From Penelope pileata (lineage: Eukaryota > Chordata > Aves > Galliformes > Cracidae): a stretch of DNA of 64,000 nucleotides. Location: assembly GCA_013396635.1 (NCBI GenBank), contig WBMW01000212.1, positions 248,001 through 312,000 of the forward strand, in the 5' to 3' direction. Both the position numbers and the translations under genes were made by a program. The notes beneath the pieces are model-generated. The model was not told the origin of the DNA. It made no database searches and saw only the letters and a program-made list of their open reading frames with translations. Below, one piece after another: positions 43,941-58,470 of the stretch (position 1 is its first letter; each line of letters opens with the position of its first letter).

Positions 43941-46165
43941 ATCACATCGAACCTTAATGCCCAGCCAGCCTAGCTCATTTCCACTCTGAATGCAGTAAAG
44001 CTTTGCTTGTTCTCAGAGAAAGCAGAGATGAAGAGGCCTGCCAACTTGTGGTCTTCTGCAAAAGGCTTTTCTTGATTTTGATTTTTTCTTGATTTCATCT
44101 GAATGTGGAACAAACTTTTTTTTTGTTTACTAAACCAAATATTCATGAAACTTGAAATGCAGCACTGATAATAGAGGGGTTGACAACAGTGGATCACTGG
44201 ACACCTTATGTAATACAAAACACTGCAGACAGAGTATTATCACCTGCAATTATACTGTTTGGTCTAGAATTTCCATTCATTCATTAAATACTATGAATTT
44301 ATAATATCATTTAATTAATTATTGAGAATTTTTCTAACACATAACTTTTCCTGAATATTATTTTTTATGGTCTTATAAAATGCTTGGGATTTTCTCTGCT
44401 GTATGTGTGCTATATATAATACAATTCTGCATTCAAACACAGCAATATCCCCATGTGAGCGCAGAGTTTAGGTAAAACTGTATAACTCTCCACTGAAAAG
44501 TTTCTCAAATTATTTAGTAGGTTCCTTAGAAATAAATATACTGTGGTCTAGAGCTGGCAGAATAATGAAAAAAGTTATTCATGGGTAATTCTTCTATGAG
44601 AAATGGCCAAATTTACAATGGGTTTTATTCACAATAGATTATTTGACCATTCACTGGGGACTGCTGTGAATCAAATTTCCTATGCAGTCAGACTATCTCC
44701 TATATGAAATGCACATCTCAATGCTATTAAATGAAATTAAGCCTTTCTGCAATATTATTCATGGTTCACTGTAGCCAAAGAAATACCTTATGCTGTGCAG
44801 CAGTTTTTTATGGTGATATAAAATACTTTGAACACCTTTAAAACTGTTGGAGTGTTGTGTTGGGATTTCTCAGCAGTTAAATACTTTCCTTTCTGCATCA
44901 CCATTTCTGCATCATTTCAATATTTGTATTTTTCGATGCCTGCGTGGTAGCAGTCAATGCACTGGCTTCATGAAGAAATCATTTATTTGCAGACTTTTCT
45001 CTGATTAAACACCTGTGTGAGATGAGAAGTTTATTGTATTTCAGTACTGTATAGTGTATATTATTATTATTTACCTATATCTTTTAACATCTTACAGTAT
45101 GAAGAATACTCCCGTGATGTGTAGCAGAGATTCCAGCTGATAAAACATAGGGCTGGATTTTCAAGAGCAGATAAGTGACCTGAAAGAATAAATGTCAAAA
45201 TGAAGAGCTCATGCTCCTGCCTTCCTGGAGCTGCCACGAGGATGCTGCCAGGAGGTGCTGCACTGGGACGGGTGGCAGGGCTTCCTCCTCTGCAGAAAGC
45301 CACACTCTACCCCATATTATCTCATGATAAAATGTGGCAACAGCTGTAAACCAAGCTAGAAACTGCACAGTTTTTGTTATTGTTGTCAGAAAATTAGTTG
45401 GGTTCACTCCACTAACACGGAATAGTTACTTGAACCGCAGTGAGTGACTCTACACAGAAAAATGCTGTTTGCAGTCTAAACAAGAACAGGTACTCTCGAT
45501 GAAGTTTCCTTGGATGACAGGATTGAAATGCATATTCTTAAAGAGAGTAGCATCAAGGGTTCAAGACGCAAGTAATCAGTGTTAAGCTTTTTTTCCTTTA
45601 TAAGAGAAGAAATATCATACCCTAAAATTATGGTTACAATTAAGCCGATGGAAATACTGTGACTGCACAGATCTCACGTAATATCTGCAGAGATAAAGGC
45701 ATTGGAAACAATTAATTGAAAAAAATGCATATCAACCAAGAAGAAAGTTAGTGTTACTCTAAATAAGGAGTTTATCTCAAATAAAAGGATCCCCCCTCAA
45801 AAAAAAAAAATCACAAAACAATTCTGCATTACTTTTATTTAATTCTTGCCCTTACATAGGTTTCTAAAACGAGAACATTGGTTTAATTTCTCTAATTGAC
45901 TGCATTTTGATTTTTAGTCTCAACTTGCCACTGAGGAGTTCTTTGTTAGAAGAACTCTGTGGCATCCTATTTTAGTTTGAAGTTACTACTTTTCCTATTT
46001 GCTTAAAAAAAAGGCCTTCTTTCTTTTCTATCTTTGAAAAGGTCAAAGTAGTAAAATTTTCTAGACCATTGGTACTTCCTTATTTGCCCTTTACCTTCTA
46101 TAACCAGCATCATTTGCAGCATCAGAAATTTTAAAGTATCAAATCTAAATGTACATATCCTCATA
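43941..46165. other. No gene recognised
   Basis: AT-rich, with an A run at 45799-45810. A GC-richer patch at 45205-45310 has short frames on the - strand but no domain. Nothing further recognised. Confidence 0.45.
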
Positions 46166-46166
46166 A

Positions 46167-46815
46167 CTCAGAGAGTTGTGGTTAATGGCTCAATGTCCCA
46201 ATGGAGACCAGTGACGAGTGGTGTTCCTCAGGGATTGGTACTGGGACCAGTGCTGTTTAACATCTTTGTCGGCGACGTGGACAGTGGGATCGAATGCACT
46301 CTCAGCAAGTTTGCAGATGATGCCAAGCTGTGTGGTGCAGTCGACACGCCAGAGGGAAGGGATGCCATCCAGAGGGACCTGGACAGGCTTGAGAGGTGGG
46401 CCCATGCCAATCTCATGAAGTTCAACAAAGCCAAGTGCAAGGTCCCGCACCTGGGTCGGGGCAATCCCAAGCACACATACAGNNNNNNNNNNNNNNNNNN
46501 NNNNNNNNNNNNNNNNNNNNNNNNNNNNNNNNNNNNNNNNNNNNNNNNNNNNNNNNNNNNNNNNNNNNNNNNNNNNNNNNNNNNNNNNNNNNNNNNNNNN
46601 NNNNNNNNNNNNNNNNNNNNNNNGGTGAGACCCTGGAACAGGTTGCCCAGAGAAGTTGTGGATGCCCCCTCCCTGGAAGTGTTCAAAGCCAGGCTGGATG
46701 GGGCTTTGGGCAACGTGATCTAGTGGGAGGTGTCCTTTCCCATAGCAGGGGGGTTGGAACAAGATGATCTCTAAGGTCCCTTCCAACCCGAACCATTCTA
46801 TGATTCTATGATTCC
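46167..46815 (+). mobile_element. Young CR1 LINE copy interrupted by an assembly gap
   Basis: The same subfamily as 12488-13991 and nearly identical where both are known: RT from VVNGSMSQWRPVTSGVPQG through KFADDAKLCG (FADD box) to KCKVPHLGRGNPKHTY before the gap, and RPWNRLPREVVDAPSLEVF after it, then the 3' UTR and octamer tail to about 46812. 5'-truncated at about 46167. The corresponding stretch missing in the gap is 13265-13795 of the other copy, 531 bp, against 141 N here. Confidence 0.92.
46483..46623. other. Assembly gap (141 N)
   Basis: A run of 141 undetermined bases inside a young CR1. Comparison with the intact copy upstream predicts about 531 bp of CR1 here unless the copy has an internal deletion. 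Confidence 0.98.
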
Positions 46816-48022
46816 TTTCATTCTTACTGACCAAGGAATGATCTAATCTATTTACAGTGATTGGAAGAAAAATGATTTATCCATATAGAATATTAGAATA
46901 GACGCTTGGCAATAAAAACTTCTTTTCTTGTAACATCTTTACTGGCTCACTGCACTTACCAGGATGTAATACAGAAGAAGTTGTTTGAGGTGCTACGACA
47001 AAGCCCTTGTACCTCATAGGTCAACAAATCAATACACTTTGTATGGGTTGGGGAAGTCAGGCTCAGCTGTAGGCTCTACCAAGAACCTCAAACTGGTGCC
47101 TTAAGAATTTTTTCTCTGCCCTCTGCACCCACTGCAAATTGAGCCCCATCTCTGAAAATCCTTCCTGGTGCAAGTGTGAAATTAAGCCCACTATGTGTAG
47201 AGCATGAAGAGTTGCTTTGTGTTTTGTGAGTGCTGCCCAGGACCTGTTTACCCCTGGAAGCTAACTCTGTCTTTTTGCATCTTTTTTTTTTTTTAAACTA
47301 ATCTTTTTAAAAGCCAAAAATGGAAACTACAGAAATTGTCATGACTACTAACATGTCAGTTCAGAATGATTTCAGTTAGTCAAAATATTCTCCTTCCTGC
47401 AAGTGTTGCCTCATATTAACCATAATTTTGAAATGTTTTCTTGGATCTGCTGGAAAGTAAGACAAGAAACCACCTCACTCTTTTCACAGATTAATTAAGG
47501 CTTAGATGGTGTAAATGTATCTTAAAGGAATAATATGTGTGTTGAAATCTAGCATCTTATTCCTCTCAGTCTGTGAAAGGAAATGTTGCTGAATGCAGCT
47601 GTGGTTTTATGATTATCCACTAATAAGAAAAATAAATGCTAAAATATAGCTTAATCCACTTCAGGTTTTGGCTTTTCTAGAAGAAGACTATCAGTGCAAT
47701 TCATGGGAAAAAAAATCTTTTTGTCACAGGAAATTAAAGCCCATTGATATGAGTTGTCATTTTCTTGGTTTAGACATCTATGTATGTTTAGTTCACTTGA
47801 CTATAATACCTCAGTGTTGTCTATGAATATTTGAAGATGAAGAATAAATTAACTAGAACTTTATAGACAACTAAATAAAGATTTTTGCCTTTTGCCAAAA
47901 CTAGTTAAGAAGGAAGGGTATGAGAAAATGGAACCGAAGCAATGCATGTGAAAAGTGGATGCTTATTGTCCCCACAAGATATCTTGTGATAATTAAGGGA
48001 ATGGGAGACTAGGACAGTTGAG
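46816..48022. other. No gene recognised
   Basis: AT-rich unassigned sequence with a T run at 47280-47295. Confidence 0.5.
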
Positions 48023-48295
48023 TGTCATAGAATCATAGAATTGTCTGCGTTGGAAGGGACCATTAAAGGTCATCTGGTCCAATTCCCCTGTAAGGAACAG
48101 GGACACCTACAGCTAGATTAGGGTGCTCAGAGCCTGGTCCAACTTGACCTTGAATGTCTCCAGAGATAGGGCTTCCACCACATCTCTGGGCAATCTGTTC
48201 CAGTGCTTCACCACCCTTACTGTAAAAAACTTTTTTTTTATATTGTATCTAAAGCTCCCCTCATCACAGTTCAATTCATAGTGCAGGCAGACTTC
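48023..48295 (-). mobile_element. CR1 LINE 3' fragment with octamer tail
   Basis: On the - strand: GGTGAAGCACTGGAACAGAT, then CCTATCTCTGGAGACATTCA, then GGTTGGACCAGGCTC, GACCTTTAATGGTCCCTTCC and the tail ATTCTATGATTCTATGACAC at 48024-48043. About 270 bases. Confidence 0.88.
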
Positions 48296-51200
48296 TATCT
48301 CCTATATCTCAGTTTGAATATGATCTATAATCACTCTGGGGAAAATACAGATGTAAAAGATTGCAGAAGAATTTGATTTTGGGTTTGTTTCATAGTGAGA
48401 TCTGTTATTTTAAATTCCATCTGTGAGACCTTTCACTGAAAGCAGGAAGTTTCCCTTTGCCTGGTGTTGTGGATGGAAAGCCATGCAATTCTCTTCTATA
48501 AAGCTGGTTTTTGCTCTTACCTTTGTAGTTTATGAACAAAAAGAGAGAGTCACAACCTTCAGAATATCCCCCCACATCATGGAAATAAGACTGTATGATT
48601 ATGTCGCTTTTGTAGAGTGAGCAGCCATTAAGATACAACATCTAGTCAACTAAACAACACATAGGCTTACATATAATATTTTAAGACATTCTCTGAAGAA
48701 TCACATCAAACAGCATGCTAAGAACAAAATGAAACAAAGTGAACCAGCAGCCTATTTCTGGCTGTTTAACTGAAGAGTGTGAGTGGTAGCTTGGCTTAAT
48801 TTGCTCCCTCTCTGAAGCATTGGTGAAATAACACTCTAGGAGTACTACCATGTCATGTGACAATGCCTCTGGATGCATATGGACATCTTTGTGTCATACT
48901 AATCATGCTTTGAAAAAACCTGCTGTTGTACTTGTGTTCTGATCAGCTAAGGACAAAACTCTCAGAGGAATGTGTTTCTCTCTGGTTCATGACAAACTGC
49001 AGGGAAGGAGCTCAAAGGATGGCAAGGGCATGAAGGTTTTATACAATGTCCATAACTTGCAAAGAGTAATCAGCCTAAGGAACCATTCATCCCCGCACTG
49101 GATTAAGTTTTTGAACGCAGTATTTTGGCCTACAGTATCTGACTTTGCTAAAACTCTTTCCTATGTGGACTGTCAGAAGAGAGAGAAAAAATCGTGATGT
49201 ATGTTTTGCAAGTCTTTCACAGAAGGCGAACTGAAGATTGTGTGTTGGAACCTGGATTAAATTACTCCTTTTCTAGGGCATTTTCCTGCAAAATTATGAT
49301 TCTATGAGTTAAACTGCTTGGAGATGTGTCAAATCACTTGTAGGCTTGCTTCAGTAGCACTGTACTCTGCTACTTGACTGGAATCTATCTGCACAGTGGT
49401 CTATTTATGAATGTCTAGTAAAGCACTTGAATGCAAATGGCAACTGTCCCAGGGTTCACACGCAAAGAACATTTTAAAATTAAACACTTGAAACTTTTAT
49501 GTGGAAACGCATGCACTCCCGATAAATCATGGAAGAGTCCTCTGTGAATAAATGCTTCTGAATGCATACACTGTGTTGAAAGTGTCATTATAATGCATGT
49601 AATTTCAATAAAATTATAGATAATCATAGTAAAGTGCTATTTGTTTTGGTTATCTTCAATAATTGGAGTAATTGTCAGAGGTTTCAGTTTTCAGCATTGT
49701 GTCTGAGGTGTTTCATATTATGCATGTTGAGAGACCCATGAGGTGAAACTGAAATTCCTTTACAAAACTGGTGATAAAACCTGCAGAGATAAAAGAAAGA
49801 AGTAGCAGTGTTGGAGCTGAAGAGGTCAGATTGGCTGTTAAAATAGTACTACAGTGAAAGACATCTAAATAAAATTGACTTCTTTTGAAGGTCAGACTGA
49901 AAAAGGTATTGATTTGTGTGATTTTGATGTTTCAAAGACCAAAAATGCAAAATTTGAGACTGTTAAATTATTACATTTGAAATCTGACTTTTTAAGTAGC
50001 TGCTCTGGATTACTTTACTCTTAGAAGCTTGTGAATGTGCATGAACCTAGTTAGAAACTGTCTTACTAAGTTTCTCATTAACTGCAAGACGTTCCATAAT
50101 GTGAGAGACTACATGCAAACAGTGGCAGTGTCTTGAGGGCCTACTAACCATGGACCTAGTTTTGCAGAACTCCTCTGTGTATGTTCAGCCTGACATCCTT
50201 GATGCCCAAGTGACTACTTATACGAAACATAGAGATGGGCCCCTGAGAAGCAGATAGCGGCGCCGTGGGCCACTGGCATGGGGTGCAGAGGCTCAGAGAT
50301 GTTTCCTGCAGAAAATGGACAGATTGAAAAGTAACGAATACACGTGAGTTTAAAGTACTAAACATAGTTAGCAATCTTTATTTGACTAATCAATCTTCCA
50401 AATTCATTTTAAATGAATTAAGCTAGTGCAATGTTTTCTGTTTAAGCTGACATTATGATTTCTATCCTCACATTATGCTGAAGAAAATAGGATTACTTTA
50501 TGATCATAGGCATTTTCAGAACCTGTGTTATTGTAATTTTCCCTGAAAGGTAGTAGCATCCTTCAGAGGGCCTCAAATAAATCCCAAAACAAGAGAATCC
50601 AGACTTAAATTAACCATTAATTTACTCTCTGTCTTGTGGCATTCCTTCTCTTCAAACAGTGGGAGATTTAACACAGGAAAAAAGATAAAATTATAAAAAG
50701 TCTTGTTTTTCAGTATAATGGAGGCAGTGACATATCGTATAAACACAGAACATAAAAAACAGAGAAAAATAGGTGCATTCAGTTCTTGTCTAAAGTAACT
50801 GCAACTACTTTCCACTCAGCTTTACTGGCCTAATGATCCATAAATTTTGCTGCTTCTCCTGGTACAGTAAAAATATGAGTATTGCCTTAAAAACTAATTG
50901 GAAGCCTTGCAGGATAAAGCTTGATATAATCCTACTTTAAATCTCTCAGCAACAGTTAAGATTGTGGAGGATTTAGAGAAAGAAGAATTGTAAGAGACTT
51001 CTTTTAAAGTACAGCGTTCAAGAAGAGTACTTTATGAATGAGGACCTTAGCTTCTTGATAAAGGTTATTATTTATGTCATAGGCCATTTGCTTACATACA
51101 GTTTGAATATTACAGGATGTAATTTCAGTTGATATAAATTAATATACATCTTGACTCCAGATAAATCTGTTGAGGGCATTCAGGTTCCATTCCCAACTCA

Positions 51201-53334
51201 TGGCTGTGTTATGTTAAAGAGCAAAGACAACCTTTACTGATTCTATTTGAATCATTCTGAGGCTACATAAAACTCGAGATTCTCTATCATCCTCTTGAGC
51301 TGTCCAAGAAGAAAATGAGCAGAATGATTTACTGTTATTGCTTTCAGTGTTACATATACCTCTAACATTTAAAATAGCCAGGAAAAGCCCATCTCAGTTA
51401 ATAAGCATTCCCGAAGTTATGCGACCTACTTCTCTATGGGAAGGACTATCTATTGATAAATGTGTGCATTTATTATTATTATTATTTATTATTCTAAATC
51501 ATAATCATAAAAACTAAACTCAGAAGATACCCTGCTGATCTTTGTTTTAGTCCAGAAAAGATCGGAACAAAATGCTTGACAATGCTTGAGGTATTAATTC
51601 TGTAGAGTAGAAACTAATGAAAGACTTCAGTAACTTCACTTATTGGCTTCAGTAACTTACAGTATAAAGTGGATGAGGTTTCCAAGAGAACGTATTTTGC
51701 AAAATGAATGTGAGTTCCCAAATTTACTCTTTCAATTTGCAAAGGAAAGAAGGTGATTAGGGTCCCTCCAAAAGATTAGAGAGTTACAGCAGAGAAATTA
51801 GAAATATGTTTCAAAGCACAAACCAGCCACTGGCAGGTGCCTCTGTTAGGATTTTATTCCAGAACTATTTGCTCTGAAGTGTTTTTGGCTGCCTTTGAAA
51901 GAGTGAGCTGGGTCCAGTGACAGACAGAGGTTACCAAGTGGATCACTTGAGGGTGCCTCTGTTCCTAAAAATACATCCTTTTGTTCTGATGCCTTTGAGG
52001 AAGCACTGTGTCACTTTGTCTGAAGATTTATTTCCGTGAAAGCAGAGAAACTATTTCATAGCAGCAAATACACCCAGTTTGGTTTCTCTACTAGAACACA
52101 TTAAAAATGAGAACTGTGCGCTAAAAGGTACAATTCACCTCAAAACAGAGTGAAAAATCTCTTCTGGTGTGTTAGATTTCAGAGATCCCTAAGCACACAG
52201 TAGGACACCAGCTCATTAGCCTTCCCTCTCTCTGCAGGCACAGCTGGATAGCACTGCAGCTCCAAAAAGGAGGCTTTACCCATTTGATGCTCTGTCTCCC
52301 TCTGCAAGGTTAGACTTACACTGGAGAATTTCAGCTCAGTTTCTCCCTACATACCTCCTCCTTCTGTGTTCTTCACAGCTGGAAGAGGAACCTCCTTCAC
52401 AAATAATTAAAGAGAAGCAGAACTGTCATAGACCATAGAATTTAAGTGAATAAGCAACTGAAGTCAGCTAGTCTTACTTCCCATACTGTGAAAGTCAGGG
52501 AATTTTATCAGTATTGCTCAAAGGTGTTCATGGGGGCTGGAGTTCGGACTGCAAAATGAGACAAGTGAACCCAAAGTTCTCTCCTACTTCTTGCTGTCCT
52601 TCTGTTCATTAAAACAAGCAAGCATTTGCCACCAATAAATGAACTAGCTTTGCTTAAGGATAATAGATGAGACACTATTATAGGATATTCAAGAGACTCT
52701 GCAGAGGCAGGAGCCGTCTCAAGGGTGGGAAGAAAGGTACAGACAAGGCAACACAGCAGCAGGAAGGGGACACTCGCGCAGCAAACTGGAAGTCTAGGAC
52801 TTCTGGCAGCAGAAATAAGGCTGTATTTCCACCTGCAGCTATTTAACCCAAAATTTAGTTGCCATGGCAACAGAGGAAAAACACATTCTGTTGGGGAAAT
52901 ATTCTGGGCTAGATATCTCAGTTTTTACAATTAGGATTAGTGCTACAAAGAGGAGTGCAAGAAGAATAGGAATGGTATAAACAGTGGAGGACATGTATAG
53001 GTGAAACAGGCTGTTCAGCATGGTCAGGAAAGCAGGAAAAAGAGGAGTAATTCCACCTTCTGTTAAGGAGACCTTTAAGTGTTAAGAAACTCTAGGAAGA
53101 AATCAGGGATCAAGGTGAAATGGGACTAACTTTGATATGTTGGGGTGGAGGTCTGTAGCAGATCACCTATAGACAAGAGCAGAGGAGGTGGTGGATTTTT
53201 TTCTTTTTTCTGTCTCAGTCCTTACAGGCAAAGCCTTCTCCTGGACCTGTGCTTCTATCAGTACAGCTGAGTAGGAGGGAAGTAGGTAACAGCTGTGGAC
53301 CTCCTAGGGGCAATTTACAGTAGCTGAATGTCTT
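48296..53334. other. No gene recognised (about 5 kb)
   Basis: AT-rich, with an ATT trinucleotide repeat at about 51470-51494. The longest frame, 52508-52870 (-), has no family features. Nothing else identified. Confidence 0.45.
51470..51494. repeat. (ATT)n short tandem repeat
   Basis: About eight ATT-type units with one ATTT irregularity; a simple microsatellite. Confidence 0.75.
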
Positions 53335-53998
53335 CAGATCCATAGGACTGGATGCGATACGCCTGGGGGTACTGAAGGAGTTGGCTGATGTGTAGATGAG
53401 ATTCATCTATCCTCTAAGAAAATTCATACTGATCAGAGGAGGTTCCTGCTGACAGGAAAAAGGCCAATATTGCATCCCTCTTTGAGAAAGGCAAGGATGA
53501 GGAGGTAGAAAATTGAAGCATTCTCGTTGTAAAGTGGATGAAATCTATGCTGGATAGATGAGAAATTTTAAATTCACCTAGCAAACTGGAGAGGGACAAG
53601 GAAAGGGCTAATGTTGACCAGAGACTGAGCATGTAGTCCAGAAGGAAAGGATGACGGAGCTGGATTTATTCAGACTGGAAAAGAGGTGCTAAGGGGTAGT
53701 AGGATAACAATGTGTGGAGATTAGGAAGATGACAGAACCAGTAGGAAACAAATAATGTAAAAGGGACAGTGGCCTGAAATTGTTGCCTTGAAGGCTCAGA
53801 CTGGACATTAGGAAAAATCTTTTCACCAGAACAGTGCAACACTTTAAAAGGCTCCCCAGAGAGGCTATGAAATTCCTGGACATTTTCAAGACTCAGATAT
53901 GGCCACAGCTGACTTGATTTAGTGGTGAGAATAGTCTTGCTGTGAGCAGGATGATCTCTGGAGGTCCTTCCAGCTGACCTTCTAAGGTTCTGGTACCA
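53335..53998 (+). mobile_element. Old CR1 LINE fragment (RT to 3' UTR, decayed)
   Basis: On the + strand: TAGGACTGGATGCGATACGCC then GGGGTACTGAAGGAGTTGGC (the CR1 LKELA stretch), later TTTGAGAAAGGCAAGGATGA, then after an apparent internal deletion TTTATTCAGACTGGAAAAGA, GACATTAGGAAAAATCTTTT, AGGCTCCCCAGAGAGGCTAT and GATGATCTCTGGAGGTCCTTC. Order and spacing agree with CR1; frames are broken. Confidence 0.72.
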
Positions 53999-56900
53999 CC
54001 ACAGCATGAAAAGAAACCAGACAAAACTTTGTAGTGTGGTCATGCATGGGCTGGCCAAACAGCTACACTCAGGTCATCTAAACCTACTGTAATGTAGGTT
54101 TTACATGTAGCTTAAAATATGAGTTCTGATGTATTGTTTAGTTAGAGGGTATCAAGGGCACCTGCTTCCAAATCACCTGAAAATGTCTTACTGTGGATGC
54201 TTTAGAGACTGTTGAATGAAAAGAAAGGTTTTTCTACAGTAGGAAGATAAGAGGTCTTAAAAAAATCATTTACATGACCAGCTCCACTGGAAAATGTTAG
54301 ATCATATTAATTGTAGAATAAGTTATCCAGATATGATCATTCTGTTTGGTTTAGGCACTTTTATGCATCTGGAAGACTGGATTTATCTTCAGACTGAAAA
54401 GTTTTGCCTCATAAGTGTTCCCATGGTACAGAAAAACTTACTTCACAAAAGACATTATTCAGTTCAGTAACAATGTCTTTTTGTTCTTGCATATCTGAGT
54501 TATTGATATATCTGTAGTCTACAGGAGCAAATTCAGTCTGCCCTCTAGATAGTGGTCTTGACCATACAGAGAAAGATATATATATAACCCAAATATCACC
54601 TCCATAAAAGAAGACCTTGTAGTATAATTGGGTCAGTAACTGCAACACATAGATTATTCTTATGAGGGAAAAAAAAAGAACAATAGGCTTTTTTGAGAAA
54701 TCATTTTTTGTAGTTCCTGAATTCATAAGTATGATAAAAGCAATAGATTACAGAGAAATAGAAGGATTTCTGTAGCACAAGAAACTTCTGTAATTTTGAT
54801 GTGTACCCATACATCTAACTGAAATTTTAGGCAGAAGATCATGAGCCAAATGACTGCTTTTACATAACCAAGCATTATGGTTGAACTATATCCATAATTT
54901 CCTGTTATTTCTCTGTATCTTTACTCTAGAAAAAAAAATTTGTATAAACATGTCCAGCATTAAATTATATCATGGTAGCAAAAGAACTGGAATAGTGTCA
55001 ACTTTGTCCTTCAAGAGTACCTTTCTGGGAACAGGCATGTTGTCATATCGCAGTCAAAACAGCTGCTACTTTTGGTATATTCTCTGTTTTCTCAGGTGGA
55101 TAAGAACAAATGGAATTTAGATTCTACAAATATGTGTGTAGATAGTAATTTGCTTTTTGTGGAGGACAGATACGTGTTTAGCATCGCAAGTCAAGGCCAG
55201 AACAATTCCTTCCCTGTACTGTCCCTTGAGTTCATAGTCTATCTCCAGATTATCAAAAGTCAAAGAAAAACAATCATTTAATTTTAGATGAATTTAAACA
55301 TTTTTCATTCTTTTTTAAACTATATCTTTAGAGTGATATGACACCCCTCTGAAATCTTTCAAAATAAAACATCAGTGTTAGAGTAGAGGCTTCTATTCAA
55401 TCATTCTTTCTTCCTGTGGGATCTGTAGAGATAGTGTAAAACAATAGAAGAACTGATATATGTAAAGGTCTGTCTCAAAGCCAAGACTGAAAATGAATTA
55501 AAAAAAAAAAGTATCTGTAATATCTAAAACAATGCCATGGATAAAAATGCATTCCTAGAGAAAATGTTTCCCTAGTTTTTTAAATCTGCAGCAGTCCAAC
55601 CAGTGTGCCAAGCAAGATTATACTGGTAGTATAATATTGGTAGTATTTTTCCCCCTGTGCTGACTGGAAGTGATTTGATAATTGGCAGATCTGCACACAC
55701 ATTTTTCAGACTGATGATTGCGTTGAAGAACATGGTAGAGTCCTAACCTCCCATGGTAGTACCACTATTGTATTTCAGCTATTGTGTCAATTCTGCAACA
55801 TTTCTGCCAGTCCAGTGCTTGAATTTTCGTTCACAGAAAATCAACTCTCTAGAATTCTCTAGGTGTACATTTAGATAAGATTTGATGAAAATTAACCAGA
55901 TTTCACTTCCAAAATTTATTAAAGAGCAATAATTCTCTTATTTTCCTCCTCAATTATCCTTTTATTATCCTCTTATTTTTTGTCTAGTTCAAGTCATAAA
56001 TTTCATTAAATCCATGTATTTTTCACTCACCTCAGAAGTGTGGAGTTGATGGGTCTTAAGAGAATATTGTTTTCATGATGTATAGTTATCCTGCCTCATG
56101 GAAAACCAAGTACTATGACTATCAATTCAAGATCAGCCAATGCAAAATGTGTAAATTAGTACATGTACTTCAGTGTATGCTACAAATAATTCTGCCAGAG
56201 GAAAAAGCTTTTCTGTTGAGCTGAAGATTTTAACAAGAAACTTAATTGTTTTGGAAGAAGAAAAATGCAATGCAAACTGTTAATTGTAGATGAAATTAAG
56301 CATCTTCTCAAGGTCAAGAGTTATTATAATTAGGTAGTAATTGTTCAACAAGATAATTTTAAATTATGATTAAATACTTATCTTTTGTAATTGTCACACT
56401 CGTTTTTGTCTTTTTCATTATGAAATTTTTCAAAATCCTAAACAAATGTTATGGTAGACTATTAGCTTCATTGAAAGGATGATGTTGCTTTATACTGTGA
56501 TATTGTGTGATTTTGCTACAGAAAGTTACTCTGACTATTCTGTTCATAGTTTAAAATGCTTCATAACTTATATTTTAAAGAAACATGAAACTGTTCTTAA
56601 AATTGTTTCTCAACAGCATGTGGCATTGTTAGAAATTGGTAACTGTGCTGTTTTAAGGTACCAGACATAACTTACTATTCACTCATTACTCAGTGTAAAC
56701 ACTAAACTTTTGCAAAGTCTAACAACTTATGTTCATTTCTAATTTGTTTACCATCTTCCCCACCTCCAGATTTTATATAGATCCTTATGAATACTCTTTT
56801 CTTTCAATAACTTTTCACAGATCTGAACACATCTGAACAGCAGTGATACCTCTATCTGGACAAAAGATACTGAAGCTGCAGGCAGCTTTTCCTGAAACAT

Positions 56901-58470
56901 CCAACACTGGTTGCTCTTAGAACTAGATTCTAAACGGCTGTGCTGCTGATCTGCCCCAGCATAGTGACTTTTCTTTGCAGATCCAACTTTGCTATAGCCA
57001 ACAAGGATTCAGCATTATCTTAATTTTGAACCATTTGCTCCACCTGGCTACAACTCTTGAACATTTGGAAATGTTTTCTTAAAATGGACTGACCAATAAT
57101 GAAAGGTAATTCACTTTCTCTGAAATAAAACCAAAAGAACTTCACACATTTTATTTATACAGTCAAGCTCTAGAAGTATTTTTCTGTCTTTTCAAGGCTC
57201 ATAAAATTGCTGGTAATGGAGACAATGCTCACGTATAAATACAGAACGAGTCAGTGTTCACTATCTTTTGATATGCATAGTTGAAGTTCAATTTCTACGG
57301 TTTATGCAGTCTGTGAAGTAATAACAAAGTAGTAGAAAACAAACCCTGGAGTTTCTGTTTGACTGGCAACTCAAGATTAATTAGTTCACTAAGCCACAGA
57401 ACTGAGAAACTCCTTTATCTATCTGAGAAACACTTCTCTTATGACCTCTGGGGAATGCCCAATAAATAACAACAATAATAAAAAGTTATTGTTCTCCTGA
57501 TAATTGAAGTAAAGCCACTGAACTTTATGAACATGTACTAGTGTACAGGAGCAAAGCTGTTTATGTTGTTTATATAGTAAGTTTATCTGCATGTTTGGAG
57601 ACAAGTTCACAAAGTGAATTAAAAAGCAGTCCTACGATATCTTAGGTACTGCAGTTGCTGTGCTAATTTTAGGTAAAAACAACACTTTGCTGCATAGTCA
57701 TTGGCCAAAATGTCACTGTGAAAGTGTATTAACCTCTCCCCACTCCCAAATCAACAATCTCAAACTATAAAGAAGAAGGAAGCTGCAGATATCTTTCCTC
57801 CAGGCCTCAGGGGTGCTTTGGTATGAATCTGCTGCGCATAAAAACTGGATGCAGAGATGTGCCCCTTTCCTGATGATTTCCATGGAGCAGATCACAGTGG
57901 CTAGCATATCTAACTGGACACCTGCCTTCCTTTTAGCTAACTTTGAGCAAGTGTATTATAATGTCCATAAGGACAAGGAGAAATTATGCAGCGCTACTTG
58001 CTATACCAGTACAGACAGTTCCACTTTGCTCTGACACCTGTAAACACATGGAGCTGCTGTTACTGAAGATTTCTGTGGGAAATACGTTTATGCCAGAAAG
58101 ACTGGAGGGGAAGACATGTTTCAGATGATAAATCTGACATCCAGTCCGACACTACAGGAACAGGCATATTAGTCATAAGGTTACTATTAGTCTACAGGTG
58201 TTACCAATGAATTCTCCAATGACTTGAGTAAGAAAATATGCATAACTTCTCCATGGCAAAGCCACAGGCAGATGAGTTTATTTTGTGTAATCTGCAACCA
58301 CAGTGGATTTTTAAACTGAATTTAATCTTATTGTTACAAATGATGGACAAAATAGAATAAATATCTCTGCTGTAGAGGACAGGTAGTTGTGTGTAGACAT
58401 TCAGAATGCCCATACAGGATGTGAGTGAACCGGAGTCCTCTGTTTTCAATAAATCAGCTAATTAAATTAA
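53999..58470. other. No gene recognised (about 4.5 kb)
   Basis: AT-rich. Small near-duplications occur around 55621-55645 (GGTAGTATAATATTGGTAGTAT). No exon, RNA gene or repeat family is identified. Confidence 0.45.

Noticed and set aside
46190..46834. Long frames on both strands crossing the N run
   Set aside because: They are artefacts of treating N as open sequence inside a CR1.
52508..52870. 120-codon open frame on the - strand
   Set aside because: No domain, no splice-paired neighbours and no repeat match; a chance frame in a somewhat GC-richer stretch.
53666..54058. 130-codon frame on the - strand
   Set aside because: Antisense to an old CR1 copy.
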